Positions 48,301-60,686 of a DNA stretch of 64,000 nt are shown in pieces. Each line of letters begins with the position of its first letter. Position 1 is the stretch's first letter. The notes below the pieces were generated by a model, which was not told the origin of the DNA, searched no databases, and saw only the letters and a list, made by a program, of their open reading frames with translations. The stretch spans positions 4,822,412-4,886,411 of the forward strand of contig NC_087385.1 of the NCBI RefSeq assembly GCF_963675165.1, given 5' to 3'. The translations under genes and the position numbers were made by a program. Source of the DNA: Halichondria panicea. Taxonomy: Eukaryota > Porifera > Demospongiae > Suberitida > Halichondriidae.

Positions 48301-51300
48301 ACCCGAGGTATGATCAATGAGAGTGCCACAGTTTGGGCAAGCTCTAATCTTTGGGCATTGCACATTCAATCCCAGTGGTGTAATCATAGGAGCAGTTGCA
48401 AGTTGCCTCAGAAGCACTGGATCTCCGCAGGTGGCATTTCCACAGGTGTCAGCACCCAGGTTATTCTTCCATTCTCCAAGACACTCCCAGCAAAAGTAGC
48501 AATATTTACCTTTCTTTTTCGTGCAAACAATGCATTGAACACACAAATTGGTCGTATCTCTTCGTTCGCAGAAGCTGGTGCAGATAGGGCACTCAAGGAT
48601 ATTCGGATCACTCAAGCAGAAGTTTCTTGACAGCCCATTCTCAAGCTGGTGTATCTCAGTGTCTGTTGCACAGCCGTACTTGCTGATCACTTCTATAGGC
48701 CACTCCTGGTTGCAAAGTGGGCATCGTATTTCCGGGCATCGTATTTCTGGCTTGCACGATGAGATCTCATTCCAGCAGTAGTCCATCAAACCATCTGGAG
48801 ACATAGAGTGCCCACACGGCATCAAAAACACTGGATATTCAGGACAATCGTATTCGAATGTGATCATACAAGGATCGTTGCTGCGAGGTAGTTTCTGGTC
48901 AATATGGCGTAGAGAACTTTGACAATATGCTCCTCCAAGAAGTCGCAAAACAAGGTAGAGAGTTGCTCCATTGCCAATGGTTGGATATTCACAGAGCTTC
49001 TTCTCGTCTTCCATTTGTTGGCCTCCGTAGATGAGCCTCTGACTGTCTGGATCGATGCCTGTCTTGGCTTTGACTTGTTTCTTAACGTCACCCACTTTAT
49101 GTTGCTGTAGGAAAGAACGATAATTATGTTAGGTTAGTAGTTTGCTGCAATTGTTTGCTACATTTTTTCTTACCAGAGGGTTCCCTCCTTCCAAGTTGAC
49201 TGTGTAGGTCTTTCCTTCTATCCCTTTCACATAAAGCTGGAACATTGCTTTGAGTTTTGAGTGTAGGCTGCTTGTTGCTGTTTTCACTTTGTGTGTACAA
49301 CCAGGAATTATGTTTACTACCGACCCAAGAACCTGAATAACCGGTCAGTTTAGCTCTGGGCTGCCACAATGCAGAGGAGGTTGGCCACGCGTCATCAATC
49401 ATGTGACATTCCTAAGGTCTCTGCTCACGTTACCATAGATACCGAATAACTGTAATAAAAAAGTTATGGATACTCTTGCTTTGCCGACTTGTAACACCGG
49501 ACTAGCTGTGTCTGTTGTCTGGCTGGACCAAGATTAGCTAGACTATAGGGTAGAGTATAGTTCAGCGGTGCTGTATGCAGCTTGCATTGTACTGGCTGGC
49601 AAGAATCTAGTAAACACTGTATGCACTGATAACTCGCCAGAATAGAGGGGATCGGTGGGGATCGGGTTGAGTTTTATACCAAAAAAAGCCAGAGAGGCAC
49701 ATAAAGTTTGCCTTCAGTCTCTAATTACCGTGCAACATCAGCTAGAAGTTTACATAGAACTCATTGTCAATTTTTGTGCCAGCTCAACAAAAAAAGTGGT
49801 GCACGTGATCGTGTCCAACCTCCTCTGGCCACAATGTAATGACCTGCAGTGTAATGACAATGTAATGACCCAGAGGAGATTGGACACGATCACGTTTATC
49901 AGAATGAACGTCAATGAGCTATAAAATAATAATGCATTGTAGATTTATCAAATGCCGTGTCTCAGGGCATCAGACCCTAGACTTTCCTCATTAGTCGGGC
50001 CTTGCGACAGTCACGGCAGAACAAGAAACTAAAATGACAGAGCATTTTGGTTATGGTCTGACATAAGTCAGTTCCTTTCGGATTTCTTATAATCCACACT
50101 AGAAGAGAACGCAACATTAGTTATGTGGGATTTTCCGGGTATATCCCCGGCAGACCTGAATTCCTAGTAACAAACAGTGTGGGATTTCCAGGAGAGTCTG
50201 AGTGATGATGGGTACATGTATATATATGGGTAATTGAGTTCAGCTGTCTGTGTGGCCTGCCTTAGTGCAGCAACAGAACATTGTGCACCACAAGACAACA
50301 TTCTAACCCTATGTGCAGGTGATCACTGCCAAGCTGCTGTTCACAAATGTGAGTGAGACAAGTATGAACTCGTCTGACAACAGTGAGGACTCGAGTGAGG
50401 GCTCCCCCAGCGGCCATGACGGACCCAACGTCGAGATGGAGAAGATGCTACCCTCAGTGGTGAGTGGAGTGGGAGGAAATTGTGAAGAGTTGGTCATTTT
50501 TTAGACAAGACTATCTTTTTGTACATGTAGGAGGCTGACTGTAAGCTTAAGTGTTATAATGACTTCTATATGGTAGTCACGTGATCTCTTTAGGTGTCAG
50601 CTCTTTCAGCATCGTTGTATACTATACTATTCACACCATGTATGTAGTGTACTGGTAGCCAAAGCAATCTGTAACTGCCAATATAATTATAGGCGCATGA
50701 GTCATTGTTGTTCAACTCCCAGTCCCATCTGTTCACCTTGTTTACCCCCACCCCCCCCCCCCACACACACACACACACACACACACCCCCCAACACACAC
50801 ACACACACCCACACAGCTGATCTCCAGTGATGCTTCCTACATCAAGTTCCTGCTCACTGTTTGTGACTTTGCCGTGCTACACAAACACCTCAGTCTCAGA
50901 GACAACGTTCGGAGCCTCCTCAAACTGCTACCCACCGGTAACATTTTCAAATTCAGTATGCCTGATATTGTAGTATTATGGCTCTCCATATGTACTCCTG
51001 ATATAAATGCATTTAGTTTGCAGTTTTACTAGCCACTCGTTCCCCAGGACTCCATCTCTGGAATGAGACATTGGACCACTGCCGTACGAGTGCCCAGCTG
51101 GAGGGGGAGGCCCCTTTCACTGCCATGAGGAAGTACGTTGTCACTACCAGTCCAGCTACCACTCTCTACCGACTGGAGGTAAGTCTTCTGTCATGACCCT
51201 GCCCTTAGTTCTCCTTAGTAACAGCTAGCTACACCTTGAGCTTATAAAATTATACAGAGCTACTTTATACCTTGAGTATCTGTTAACCAATTGACCCCCC

Positions 51301-54300
51301 AGGCTTGCCACACTCTGATGATGCCATCTGCGGACTTCCGTGAGATGGAGGGTGCTGAGTTCCAGGCCCACTTTGTCCAGTGCGGGGGACTTAAGCTACT
51401 GCTTGCTCTACTAGTAGACAAGAACTTCCTCTCTGAGGCTGACACATCTATGAAACGGTGTGTGCATGGTGTCAGTGACATGCTCTGAGTTCCGTGTGTG
51501 TGTTTGCAGTGTACTAGCTAGCATCTGTGCAGCTTTATTGGGTATAGGGCGAACGACTAATCAAACCATCTAGTAGCTAGTTGGGTTGCCCCACTGTAAT
51601 AGGTTGTGCTTGTGTGTTTTAAAGATGGGCTGTCCTGAATATACCACTCCAGATGAAATGTTGTGTTAATCCTCTATCCATGCAATTACATCACATCAAT
51701 GAACTCTTGCAATGAACTCTTGATCACATGTATAGCACCTTGCATCTGGTTGGTTCAATATCCTTCACCCCCCCCCCCCACAGCTCTGCGTTCCTATGCA
51801 TGATGAAGATGCTCAAGCTGCTCCTGGTGTCCTCAGCCTATGCCTGCATCATGCAAGTGGTCTACACCATGAAGAAGGACCCTCAGTCTGTCACAACTGA
51901 GCGGAGGTCAGCTGTCACTCAGCTACAGAGTGCCCTCGAGCAGATCATACCTGCCTCTGAGGTGAAGCTCAAGTCCACCTCCATGAGTCTGGCTAAGGAC
52001 TACTTTAAAAAGGTCAGCCTCCGTTGGTGTAACTTTTAGTTGTGTTTGAAGAGCTAGCCCTCAGCGAATACTTGTAGGTGCAAGTGACCTTTACCAGTTT
52101 ACGTACATGAAGTTATTATGGTCACTAATGCTATTACACAGCTGGTGGACCCCCTGCCTGACCTGAGTGTGGTGAAGGCTCTACAGATGCTGAGCTGGGC
52201 AGCTGGCTGTGGTAACCTGGCCCTCATTGCCGACCCTAGCAACATACACGAGACCTTTGTCAAGGTTAGTCCCTGTACACGTCTACAGTCGTGCTGGTGA
52301 TAATTAGAGAAGTACTCCAAGTCAGGGGCGTTGTGGAGTTGAAAACCTATTGATGTATGTGTTTCTGTTTTGTGCAGTTCAACTCGTCTGGTAGGACTCT
52401 GGACACTGACGATACCTTCTTGTCTAGAGACTGTTTAGAGGTACAGCTGCAGTGTGAACATTGATCCTGTAGTTCTGTCATGACAACTGTTACATTACCA
52501 TGATGCATTGACTACAGGTGCTGTGTTACTGTATGGCCATCTCTCCCACCATCTTGGAGACACTCCAGAACTCAGTCGACTGGAGGCAGTTTGTTCAAGA
52601 CATCCTTCTTTTAACCAGAAACAGGTGAGATCAGCGAACGTATTGTCACAATACAATGGAACTGATGGTAACAATGTATGTACATGAATGCCACCACAGG
52701 TTGATTCGAGTGTGTGCAGCTGACCAGTTCTACTACATTGTCACCAAGTGCAACACTAACACTGCACTTCTAATTTCATTCATCTCTAACCTCTTCTCCA
52801 CCATTGAGGTACATGTGCCTACCGTTTGATTGTGTTTGTATGTAGAGTATAGCTATTAAACTTGGGAATCTTTAATTTTTCGCACTATTTACTCTTAAGC
52901 GGCATAGTTACAGTGTGCCTACACATGTAGTAGTCTCCTTATCTCACCCCACTCCTTACCCCACCCATCACCCCACCCCTTACCCCACCCCTCACCTCAC
53001 CCCACCCCTCACCCTGCCCCTTACCCCACACCTCACCCCACTCTCCACAGGGTCTGGCAAAGGAGCATGCTAACACGTCAGGAGAGTATTTCCGTCTCCT
53101 CGCTCGACTGCTCAACCATGCCAACCACGCAACCATCTCCATTCAGGGGGTGGACAAACTCCTCGAGACTGAGCTGAAGTGGCTCCTCAAAGTCAGGGTA
53201 AGTGCACAGGGGGGGGGTATAACATCATACTTGTCAATGTGTCATTCTGTGGCTCTTTCTAATACATGTAGGTGTATAATAACATAACTTGTGTCCTATT
53301 TCAAAGGTATTTTAAAGGCATTTACTCTGTAGCTCTTTCTAATATGATGTATAGTGTGACTATCTCACAAAATTTCGGCAGGCCATTTGCAGCAAAAAAA
53401 GCGTGTTAGGGGAAATGATTTTGGACCCGAAAGGGTTCTCTGGTCTAAGAATACCATGTGATTGGACCTCTCTTAGGCTACAGAATACTTCGAAATTGGA
53501 CCTTCTAAACTTTAGTTACATGTATGGCCATTCATTACCCCGCCTCCTCCCCACACACTAGGAGACCACACTTGAGTCAGGCCAGTGTCCCGTGGAGAGC
53601 TCCCTATTGGACGGACACCTCAGTCTGACAGTGGAGCTACTGGCTTTCCGCAGTGTCAGCGAGCGCTACCAGATAGGCAGTCATCCAGATGGGCAACAAT
53701 TCATCAAGGTACACGACATATCTAATGAATATTTACATGTATGCGTGCACAGATAGGCTTCCAGTCCCTCAGGGTTGGTTGGTTGTTTTTTGTTAGTGAC
53801 CACCCTTTACCGGTTTCCAACCATGTATCTGGTAAAGGGTCATCAATCCAACAAGTGTTAATTAACCCCGACACTGAGCTAGGCTTGTTTTGATTGGTCT
53901 GTTTTCTGTACAGAAACTTGTGCTGGACTTTCTGTTTCCTGCCTCTCGACTGGTAAGAGAAGCAAGAACCAACCCAGGTGAGGCCGACTATATGACTATC
54001 ACCTGACTGTCATGTGACTACCGGCTCTTTCCCTCTCACAGACAAGGCGCAGTACATCAGCTCTGCCGTGGCTGTTTGCACTACCACTGACTGCACACTG
54101 TCAACCTTCAAGCTGATCAATGCTCTGTGTGTCGGCTCCAAGGAGAACATCATAACACTCCAGGAACTGCTCACTCAGTTGTTCTATTCTGGTACATTTT
54201 GTCTCTTTGTATTACTACCCTAACCTTACCGTACATGTAATTACTTGTACCTATATATTTATTGTAACACTATCTAAGGGCAGCTAGTTATAATTGGTAG

Positions 54301-57300
54301 AATGATGCCAGTATATTCAGGCACATTGTTTTACTGCACCACACCCCCTGCTCTGATTACCCCTCACAGGCAGTGAACTCCCGCTGGTGGAGTGGGAGTA
54401 CCTGCCACACGTTGGGCCTCGTCCTGGCCGAGGATTCGTAGGACTCAAGAATGCCGGAGCCACCTGCTACATGAACGCCGTCCTCCAGCAGCTGTTCATG
54501 ATATCACCAGTACGTAACGAGGTGCTGGGTGTGGGGGAGGCGGCCTTGTTCCTACGTGAGATTGATGAGAAGGCAGAGAGACAAGATAAGGAGAAGGAAG
54601 CCAACAGGAAGAACAAGGATGAAGTGAGTGAAGGAGGTTGACTAGGGCAGTACACTTGTATAACGTACGCCTAAAGATTATTTGGAATATGATATGTGAT
54701 TGATTTCAGTAGCAATTAGTTGGTTATAAGAAGGTTGGAATTCTTTAATCAATACTGCTCCCCCCTCCCACAAGTTGGATGCACCAGACGACCCGCCGCT
54801 GCCCTCCCCCAGTGACGCTGACCGTAAAGACACACACAAGATGGTGTTCACTCAGCTGCAGTCTATCTTTGGTCACCTAATGGAGAGCAGGCTGCAGTTC
54901 CATGTACCCAAAGGCTTTTGGAGAGACTTCAGGTGTGTTGACCCGTGTTGCATGGCATAGCTACAATGTACACTGTACATGTATCTACATTGAACCTTTT
55001 GTTGGGTTTAACTTACTTAATTTAGAAAGTGGTCTTTTCAAGCTTGCTGTGTATTTCCCCTCAGATTGTGGGGAGATCGTGTGAATCTTCGTGAGCAACA
55101 CGATGCTTTTGAGTTCTTCAATTGTCTGGTGGACAGTCTAGACGAGGGTTTCAAGTCGTACGGATCCCCTGCCCGGGTCTCTCACGTCCTCGGAGGGTCC
55201 TATGCTGACCAGAAGATCTGCAAGGGCTGTCCACACAGGTGAGAGATAAGACAATTGCATGTGTAATGATCATTACCTGACTAGGGATCCTTTACCAGAC
55301 AGTGAAGCGTGCCCCCTATGACCTTTCTTAAATATTTACCCCTAATGAAATGATTCTTCTGCTAAGAACTATTATGACGATTTTCATCTTTCATATCTCC
55401 CTCAGATATTCTCGTGAGGAGCCTTTTACAGCTCTCAATGTGGAGATTCGCAATCAGCAACACTTGTTTGAGTCCCTCGATGCCTTCGTGAAGGGTGACC
55501 TTTTGGAAGGGGCCAATGCCTACCACTGTGAGAAGTGTGACAAGAAGGTATGTATGTACTGGCTAGAACAGAGCTTACACGTACTGTATTGTAACTGTTC
55601 AAAGCATTCCATGTAGCACCCAGCGTAGAGCCTGTGTACTGTAATAATATAGACATTATCAGTACTTATTTCAAATGCATCTGTTAGGTTGACACTGTCA
55701 AGAGACTGTGTATCAAGAAGCTGCCCAAAGTGCTGGTCATCCAACTGAAGAGATTTGATTATGATTGGGAAAGGTGAGTGACCCCACCCCCTCCCTTTAT
55801 GGTGTGTGTGAATGGGTGTGTCCTCTTGCAGGGAGACAGCTGTCAAGTTCAACGACTACTTTGAGTTCCCCAGAGAGTTTGACATGGCTCCGTACACAGC
55901 TGCTACCCTGGCCAAGACAGAGGGTGGTGAGTTAATATCGACAGTGGAAGCCATTGTTACATGTATCAGAGAGGCTCATGTTTTGTGTACAATTTGATAG
56001 ACCTGTACATGTATTAACTATGTGCTAACATTACCCCCCCTCTTCTTCACACACTCTCCAGGAGAGGGCGTCTCCAGTGGAAATATGGACAGTGGGGACA
56101 AGCCCAGCAATACGCCTGGAGACGAGCCAGGTGATGGTGTGAGCACTAAGTACCGACTCAAGGGGATCGTGGTCCACAGTGGACAGGCCAGCGGGGGACA
56201 CTACTACTCTTTCATTCAAGTCAGGTAGGCCATCCTCCAGGATTTGTGAATAACTGGCTCTGAGAGGATCCCTAAAGGCTGGGTTTTGTGTATGCAGTCA
56301 ATATGCCACTGTAGATGGTGCTCAGATACATGTATAATAGCTGTTAGCTTGCTTCCTGTATCTTACATTGCTGGTTTGCAGGAAACCACCCGGCTCCAAC
56401 ACCCCCAAGTGGTTCAAGTTTGATGATGGAGATGTCACTGAAGCAAAAATAGAAGATGAAGAGGTTAGTACAGAATTTCTAAACCTTTCACGCCATTCAT
56501 TATTATTACCTGCTGTGTAGGAGTTCAAGGCTCAGGCATTTGGTGGTGACTACACAGGAGAGGTCTATGACCATGTCCTAAAGAAGTGAGTGTTGTACAT
56601 GTACAATGATGACAGTTGCTCACTACCCCCCCCCCCCCCCCCCATCACAGGACTCACTATCGCCGTCAGAAGAGATGGTGGAGTGCCTACTTACTGTTCT
56701 ATGATAGACTGGACCAAGAGAGTGCATTTGATGGTGAGGGGTGGCAGTACTTGTCTGCGGTAGCCCTAATCGTACAAGGATCTTATCTACTCTTGTACAT
56801 GTACATACACTCTCTGTACGCACATATACCATACCATATAGCGGGTATATTTCGAGGGTATAAATGTTCGCAGTTTTTGCTGATTAAGCATGTACTGCGA
56901 ACATTATACTTACGAATTTAATATTGCATGCATGCATGCTGCCTATAAAGGCTGCTCTTCCACGAAAATTAAATACGCAAAAACCTTTCTAACGGTTATT
57001 CCGCAAAAGTTTATACCTTCGAAATATACCTGCTATACGGTAGCCTGCCTACACTTTGTGCATGGGTGGGGGTGGGTGGGTGGATGTGTTTCAATGTGAG
57101 ATATTGAAATTTAGTCTCTATTATTCCTTTAACAGAGTGTCTAGAGAAGATGAGTCCCCTGCCTGGGCCCATCCAGCAGCTGGTGCAGAAACAGAACATG
57201 GAGTTCAATCACAACAAGGGACATTTCAACTACTCATACTTCCACTTCATGAAGCAGCTGCTCAATCTAAACTATAACTACATCAGAGCTCAACTGGAAC

Positions 57301-58023
57301 AAGACCCCTCCAAAACTGTGAGCAACCAAATCCATTTACTGTATGAATCAGCATTGAAACATTTGTTTTTGTACCACGTGTACAGGCTGAGTTGGAGTCC
57401 CTTGGGTTGAGGTGTGTACAGCTGGCAACAACCTTCCTGTTTCATTGTGGATTCCATACAAAGAAGACGTTGAGGTTAGTCCAAGTTTTTCGGTAAATTG
57501 AGCCGACTTTTGGAGGGTGGTCCTACACACTGTTATGTATACAGTATTATATCTGCATTCCAGCTCAGATACATGTACAGTACGTCCCATTGTATTTGTG
57601 CATGTCAACTATTATTATTCCCCACCCCACACCACCCCCTGCAGAGGTCCAGCGTCTGACTGGTACGAGGCCATCCAGCCGTACCTCATGTACAGTATGA
57701 ACATTCGCCATTGGTTTGTGGACACTGTGTTCCTACAGCACAAAGGCAGGTTCTGTGAGTACCTCCTCGAGTGCCCCTCCGTTGAGGTGAGTCTCCACAG
57801 CTGCCTGTAGTACAGCTGTGTACAGTTGAGGCATCCCCTGCTATTCTTTGTTTTTTCAGTATGTAATATCCCCTAGCCATTAATTTTGTTTTCATGAATT
57901 TGTTGGTAATTTTTAACTTTGTACAGATAAGGAATGTATTTGCCAAGCTGCTCACCTTCCTGTGCTGGGTAACCAACAAAGACCCTAAGATTGAAGTGGA
58001 GGTTACCACTCACAATGGAATAG

Positions 58024-58094
<71 letters not shown>

Positions 58095-60396
58095 ATACCC
58101 CAGCCAGGGTTAATTTCAGGAGAAAAAATTAGGGGGGGCTTTTGGATTTAGTTTACCCCCTCTTGGAATTTAAACATGGTATCAACATTCCCCCCCCCCC
58201 TAAAATTTGCTCTTGGAAATTTCCTGCCATTGAATCAACAGCCAATCAATTGCCAACCAATCAAGTGTGGCCATTTAATAATGGAGTCTGGGACATTAGT
58301 TTATGACAATGTCATATCTCCTTTTGTACAGAGAAATCTCAGACTGTGTTTAGTGAGATAGCACTCAACGGTCTGTTGCAGCTGCTCAAGAAGGAGGTCT
58401 CAGATCACAGCAGACATTTACAGCAGTATTTCCAAGTCTTCCTCAACTATGCCAGCAAGGGGTCATTTGAAGTGAGTTAGGGCTCAACAGAGTACCGTCT
58501 ATAGACTGGTAGTTTTTTTGATTCCTTTGATATAGCAATGAGACTGTGTGAATTCCTTGAGTACTATTCTATGCACTTTTGGAGCTAATTTGTGCCAATT
58601 TTGTGCCGCAATGGCAACTACACGTACAATAGTAAGTGTACGATTGTGTTGTTACCAATCTCGCAGGGACAGAACTGTCTCTAGGAGCTGTATGTATCTG
58701 TTTTATACCAGTCACACCCCCCCCCTCCCTACAGAGGAAACAGTTGCTGCGTTTGGGTGTCCCGTCCCTGTTCATAGCGGTGGCATTGGACGAGGGTCCT
58801 GGTCCTCCCATGAGGTCCCCCTACACAGATCTAAGCAAGCTCTACGCTGTAGTCAGCATCCTGGTACGCTGCTGTGATGTCACTGGACTACAGAAGGGAT
58901 TACAGCAGGTGGGTGGGAAAGTTGCGTTATTCGTGTAATGTACAGCTATATATGCATACTGCATTCAACTATTAGCCACAACATTTAGCCTGGTCGTATG
59001 ACAAACATGTTCTGGGTAACTATAGTTATTCTTTGGTGCCCAGGACAAGGAGCCTTTGCCCAATCCCTATGCTGACCCTGAGTTGTGTCTGCCTCTTGCC
59101 AACGACTTACAGCACTGGCTCTATGAGAGAACAACAAAGTGAGTACCCCACTTATATTAGCCTGTTGTGTGCCTGACTGTCATTGTCATGTTCACTCGCA
59201 GTTCATCACAATCAACAACTTTTGTCAAGAAACTAATTGAAGATAGCTGCTCTATGGATGAAACAGTCAGATTCTTAGCAGTAAGTAGCTGGTTTGTTGT
59301 GTACTCACTCGATTAACTCTCCATTCCTCTCAGTTCTGTTGCTGGGAAAACTGGTCCTTCTCTGTTGTGGTCATCAATGAGTTACTGGCTGAGGTAAGAG
59401 CAATGGTCAAAACCTCCACAATGATTATGTATTCTTCTTTTCAGGTTAACCAGGTCCAAGCCTTTGACCTGAGGCCGTACTTTGACCTCTTCACTTACAT
59501 ACTCACATTGTCAGACACTTGGCAGCACCATCGTCTTTTAACCTCCCTCAAAGGTACCAACTGAGTAGGTTGTCATCAGTAACTCGAGTGTGTTTGTCCC
59601 CCCCCCCCCCCAGGGTTCACACACCACTCTGACGGGCTCATTGCAGTCATCCAACACGGACAAAACCACTACCAGAAGAAAGCCTATCTTTGTATCAAAT
59701 TTCTAATTCACATGTGCAATAGGTAACTGTGTGCTTTGGGTTTCAAAATGACACTTATATTGTTTTTCCTCCAGATGTCACCAGTTACAGAAGATATTAA
59801 ACGAGGACAGCTACCTAAAGCAAGTGTGGAGCATGGCGTTAGTTTGGCTGCAGACGGAAATGGACAGGGTAAGATTACTAGTACTCTAAGCACCAATTCC
59901 AACACCAGCTGTTTCCTTCGCAGAGGCCGTACACTGGCACTGGGTACAGCTACTCCAGTTGGTCTCCACCTGCCCAGTCCAACGAAGCGTCCAATGGTTA
60001 TTTCCTAGAGCGCTCCAACAGTGCTAAGCTAACACTCAAGAGAGCAAAGGAGCTGTTCCCTCTACCAGTAAGTCAACTAGCAAAATAATATAGAAGCCAT
60101 CATTACAACAACAAAAAAGAATTCTACAACTCAACATAAAACTGCATTTCACTATCCCCATGCATTTCCAGGAGCCCCCAGCTGAGAGCCGTGAGGAAGA
60201 GCAGGAGATTGTACCCGGAGGTGACCCGGATGCTGGGATGCCAGCTGAGGCTGCCGAGACCCATGGGACAGAGCATGGTGGTGACCATGAGAACGAACCC
60301 GAGCGACCCCCGTCTCCACCGCTCTTGGACACCATTGACGAAGTGAATGTAACTGACGAGAACACTAGCTCTCAGCAACTGCAAGAGACTGACTAG
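39342..60396 (+). CDS. USP9X: Ubiquitin-specific protease 9X/FAF (giant deubiquitinase)
   Basis: More than 40 exons from 39342-39479 ([17 protein letters not shown]) to the stop at 60394-60396; about 2,400 residues, the usual size. The long N-terminal helical region aligns block by block with USP9X ([54 protein letters not shown]). A ubiquitin-like segment follows (45840-50460). The peptidase domain has the Cys box [12 protein letters not shown], with catalytic TGC at 54465-54467, [21 protein letters not shown], zinc-binding CPHRY and [21 protein letters not shown], and the His box [15 protein letters not shown] at ~56169-56213. It removes ubiquitin from many substrates in vesicle trafficking and signalling; fly fat facets is the model orthologue. 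Intron 45951-50318 (4,368 bp) hosts an antisense RBR gene and its pseudogene. Tail is acidic and Pro-rich. Many introns carry simple repeats. Confidence 0.97.
41471..41572. repeat. (CCCT)n pyrimidine repeat before a USP9X exon
   Basis: About 100 bp of CCCT/CTCT tetranucleotides run straight into the ACTGCAG acceptor of the exon starting ~41575, so the repeat serves as an oversized polypyrimidine tract. Confidence 0.95.
46209..46925 (-). pseudogene. Truncated, frameshifted copy of the RBR E3 ligase gene
   Basis: Read on the minus strand, it begins at [19 protein letters not shown], matching the neighbouring gene just after its Ubl domain, and continues [20 protein letters not shown]. The RING that follows is largely deleted (RHPSKSKV then a stop). 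A long intact piece ([18 protein letters not shown] ... [15 protein letters not shown]) matches again, then a frameshift precedes the RING2-like end ([34 protein letters not shown], stop 46209-46211). The Ubl half is missing. At least two frame breaks make it a pseudogene; divergence from the intact copy is substantial, so the duplication is not recent. Confidence 0.8.
47101..47153. repeat. Short foldback in the USP9X intron
   Basis: TTATGGC...TAAACC at 47101-47117 pairs with GGTTTA...GCCATAA at 47139-47153 around a CCCTCGGGCTC loop. A second pair, GCTGTGTTAATC (47194-47205) and GATTAACACAGC (47264-47275), follows closely. Both are hairpins without coding capacity, probably remnants of foldback elements. 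The remaining intron sequence between 47280 and 48150 shows nothing I can identify. Confidence 0.45.
48151..49245 (-). CDS. Ubiquitin-like + RBR E3 ubiquitin ligase, nested antisense in USP9X
   Basis: Two exons, 49245-49174 and 49104-48151, in phase, 341 residues. Residues 1-~75 are a ubiquitin-like domain ([38 protein letters not shown]). A RING follows ([37 protein letters not shown]), then an in-between-RING-like Cys block ([29 protein letters not shown]) and RING2 ([24 protein letters not shown]). In RBR ligases the Cys in the GC(K/N)HM motif accepts ubiquitin as a thioester; it is present here. Ubl-RBR order recalls parkin, but the RING0 domain and the overall spacing differ, so I do not assign it as parkin. 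A Cys-Pro-rich tail ends [12 protein letters not shown]. The gene lies wholly inside USP9X intron 45951-50318 on the opposite strand, with its own short intron. Confidence 0.85.
49803..49895. repeat. 93-bp hairpin with 25-bp arms
   Basis: The left arm 49803-49827 (ACGTGATCGTGTCCAACCTC then CTCTG) and right arm 49871-49895 are complementary with one mismatch. The 43-base loop holds three copies of TGTAATGAC. It lies 560 bp before the RBR start on its coding strand, inside the USP9X intron. It could be a small foldback element or a structured RNA precursor. Confidence 0.7.
50749..50815. repeat. C-run plus (CA)n repeat before a USP9X exon
   Basis: A poly-C run passes into (CA)n and ends directly at the CACAG acceptor of the USP9X exon beginning ~50818. 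Confidence 0.9.
52945..53048. repeat. CCCCACCCCTCA-type minisatellite in USP9X
   Basis: Irregular 8-10-base units (CCCCACCCCTTAC, CCCCACCCCTCAC) fill the end of an intron and run into the CTCCACAG acceptor of the exon starting at 53051. Confidence 0.9.
56832..57042. mobile_element. MITE with ~35-bp terminal inverted repeats in a USP9X intron
   Basis: The left end TACCATATAGCGGGTATATT and the inverted right end TACCGTATAGCAGGTATATT match over about 36 bases with few changes, continuing through TTCGA(G/A)GGTATAAA. The element is 211 bp and non-coding. It shares the TACCGTATAGC tip with the element at 14480-14676. Confidence 0.8.
58026..58093. repeat. Pure (CA)34 microsatellite starting at a splice donor
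   Basis: An uninterrupted run of 68 bases of CA begins two bases after the GT of the donor GTACACAC that ends the USP9X exon at ~58022. Confidence 0.95.
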
Positions 60397-60540
60397 AAAT
60401 ATTTAGTAATAATAGTTTTGTGTCTTTTATCTTTGTAGAAGTCCTGATTGTTGTAATGGTGCTGTGTGGTACATGTATATGCAGGGTTGTTTGACTGCAC
60501 TAATATTTACTGTGCTTGAAATATTTAACACACAGGATTT

Positions 60541-60546
60541 AATAAA
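60541..60546 (+). promoter_or_regulatory. AATAAA polyadenylation signal of USP9X
   Basis: AATAAA lies 145 bp after the USP9X stop codon and 141 bp before the receptor start codon, with T-rich sequence following. Confidence 0.55.
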
Positions 60547-60686
60547 TTGTCATTTTACTTTCAGAGTTATCTTTGTTGTATACAATGTAACCTGCACCAT
60601 TGCACATGCCCACAAAACCGCATACCAGCCCCTCCCCTCATATTTTGCTGACACCCCCTATAGATCATAACATAACAAATCAGAAG

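Noticed and set aside
52945-53048. Telomere-like C-rich repeat
   Set aside because: Units are irregular CCCCACCCCT(C/T)AC pieces rather than an exact CCCTAA array, and they end at a splice acceptor inside USP9X.
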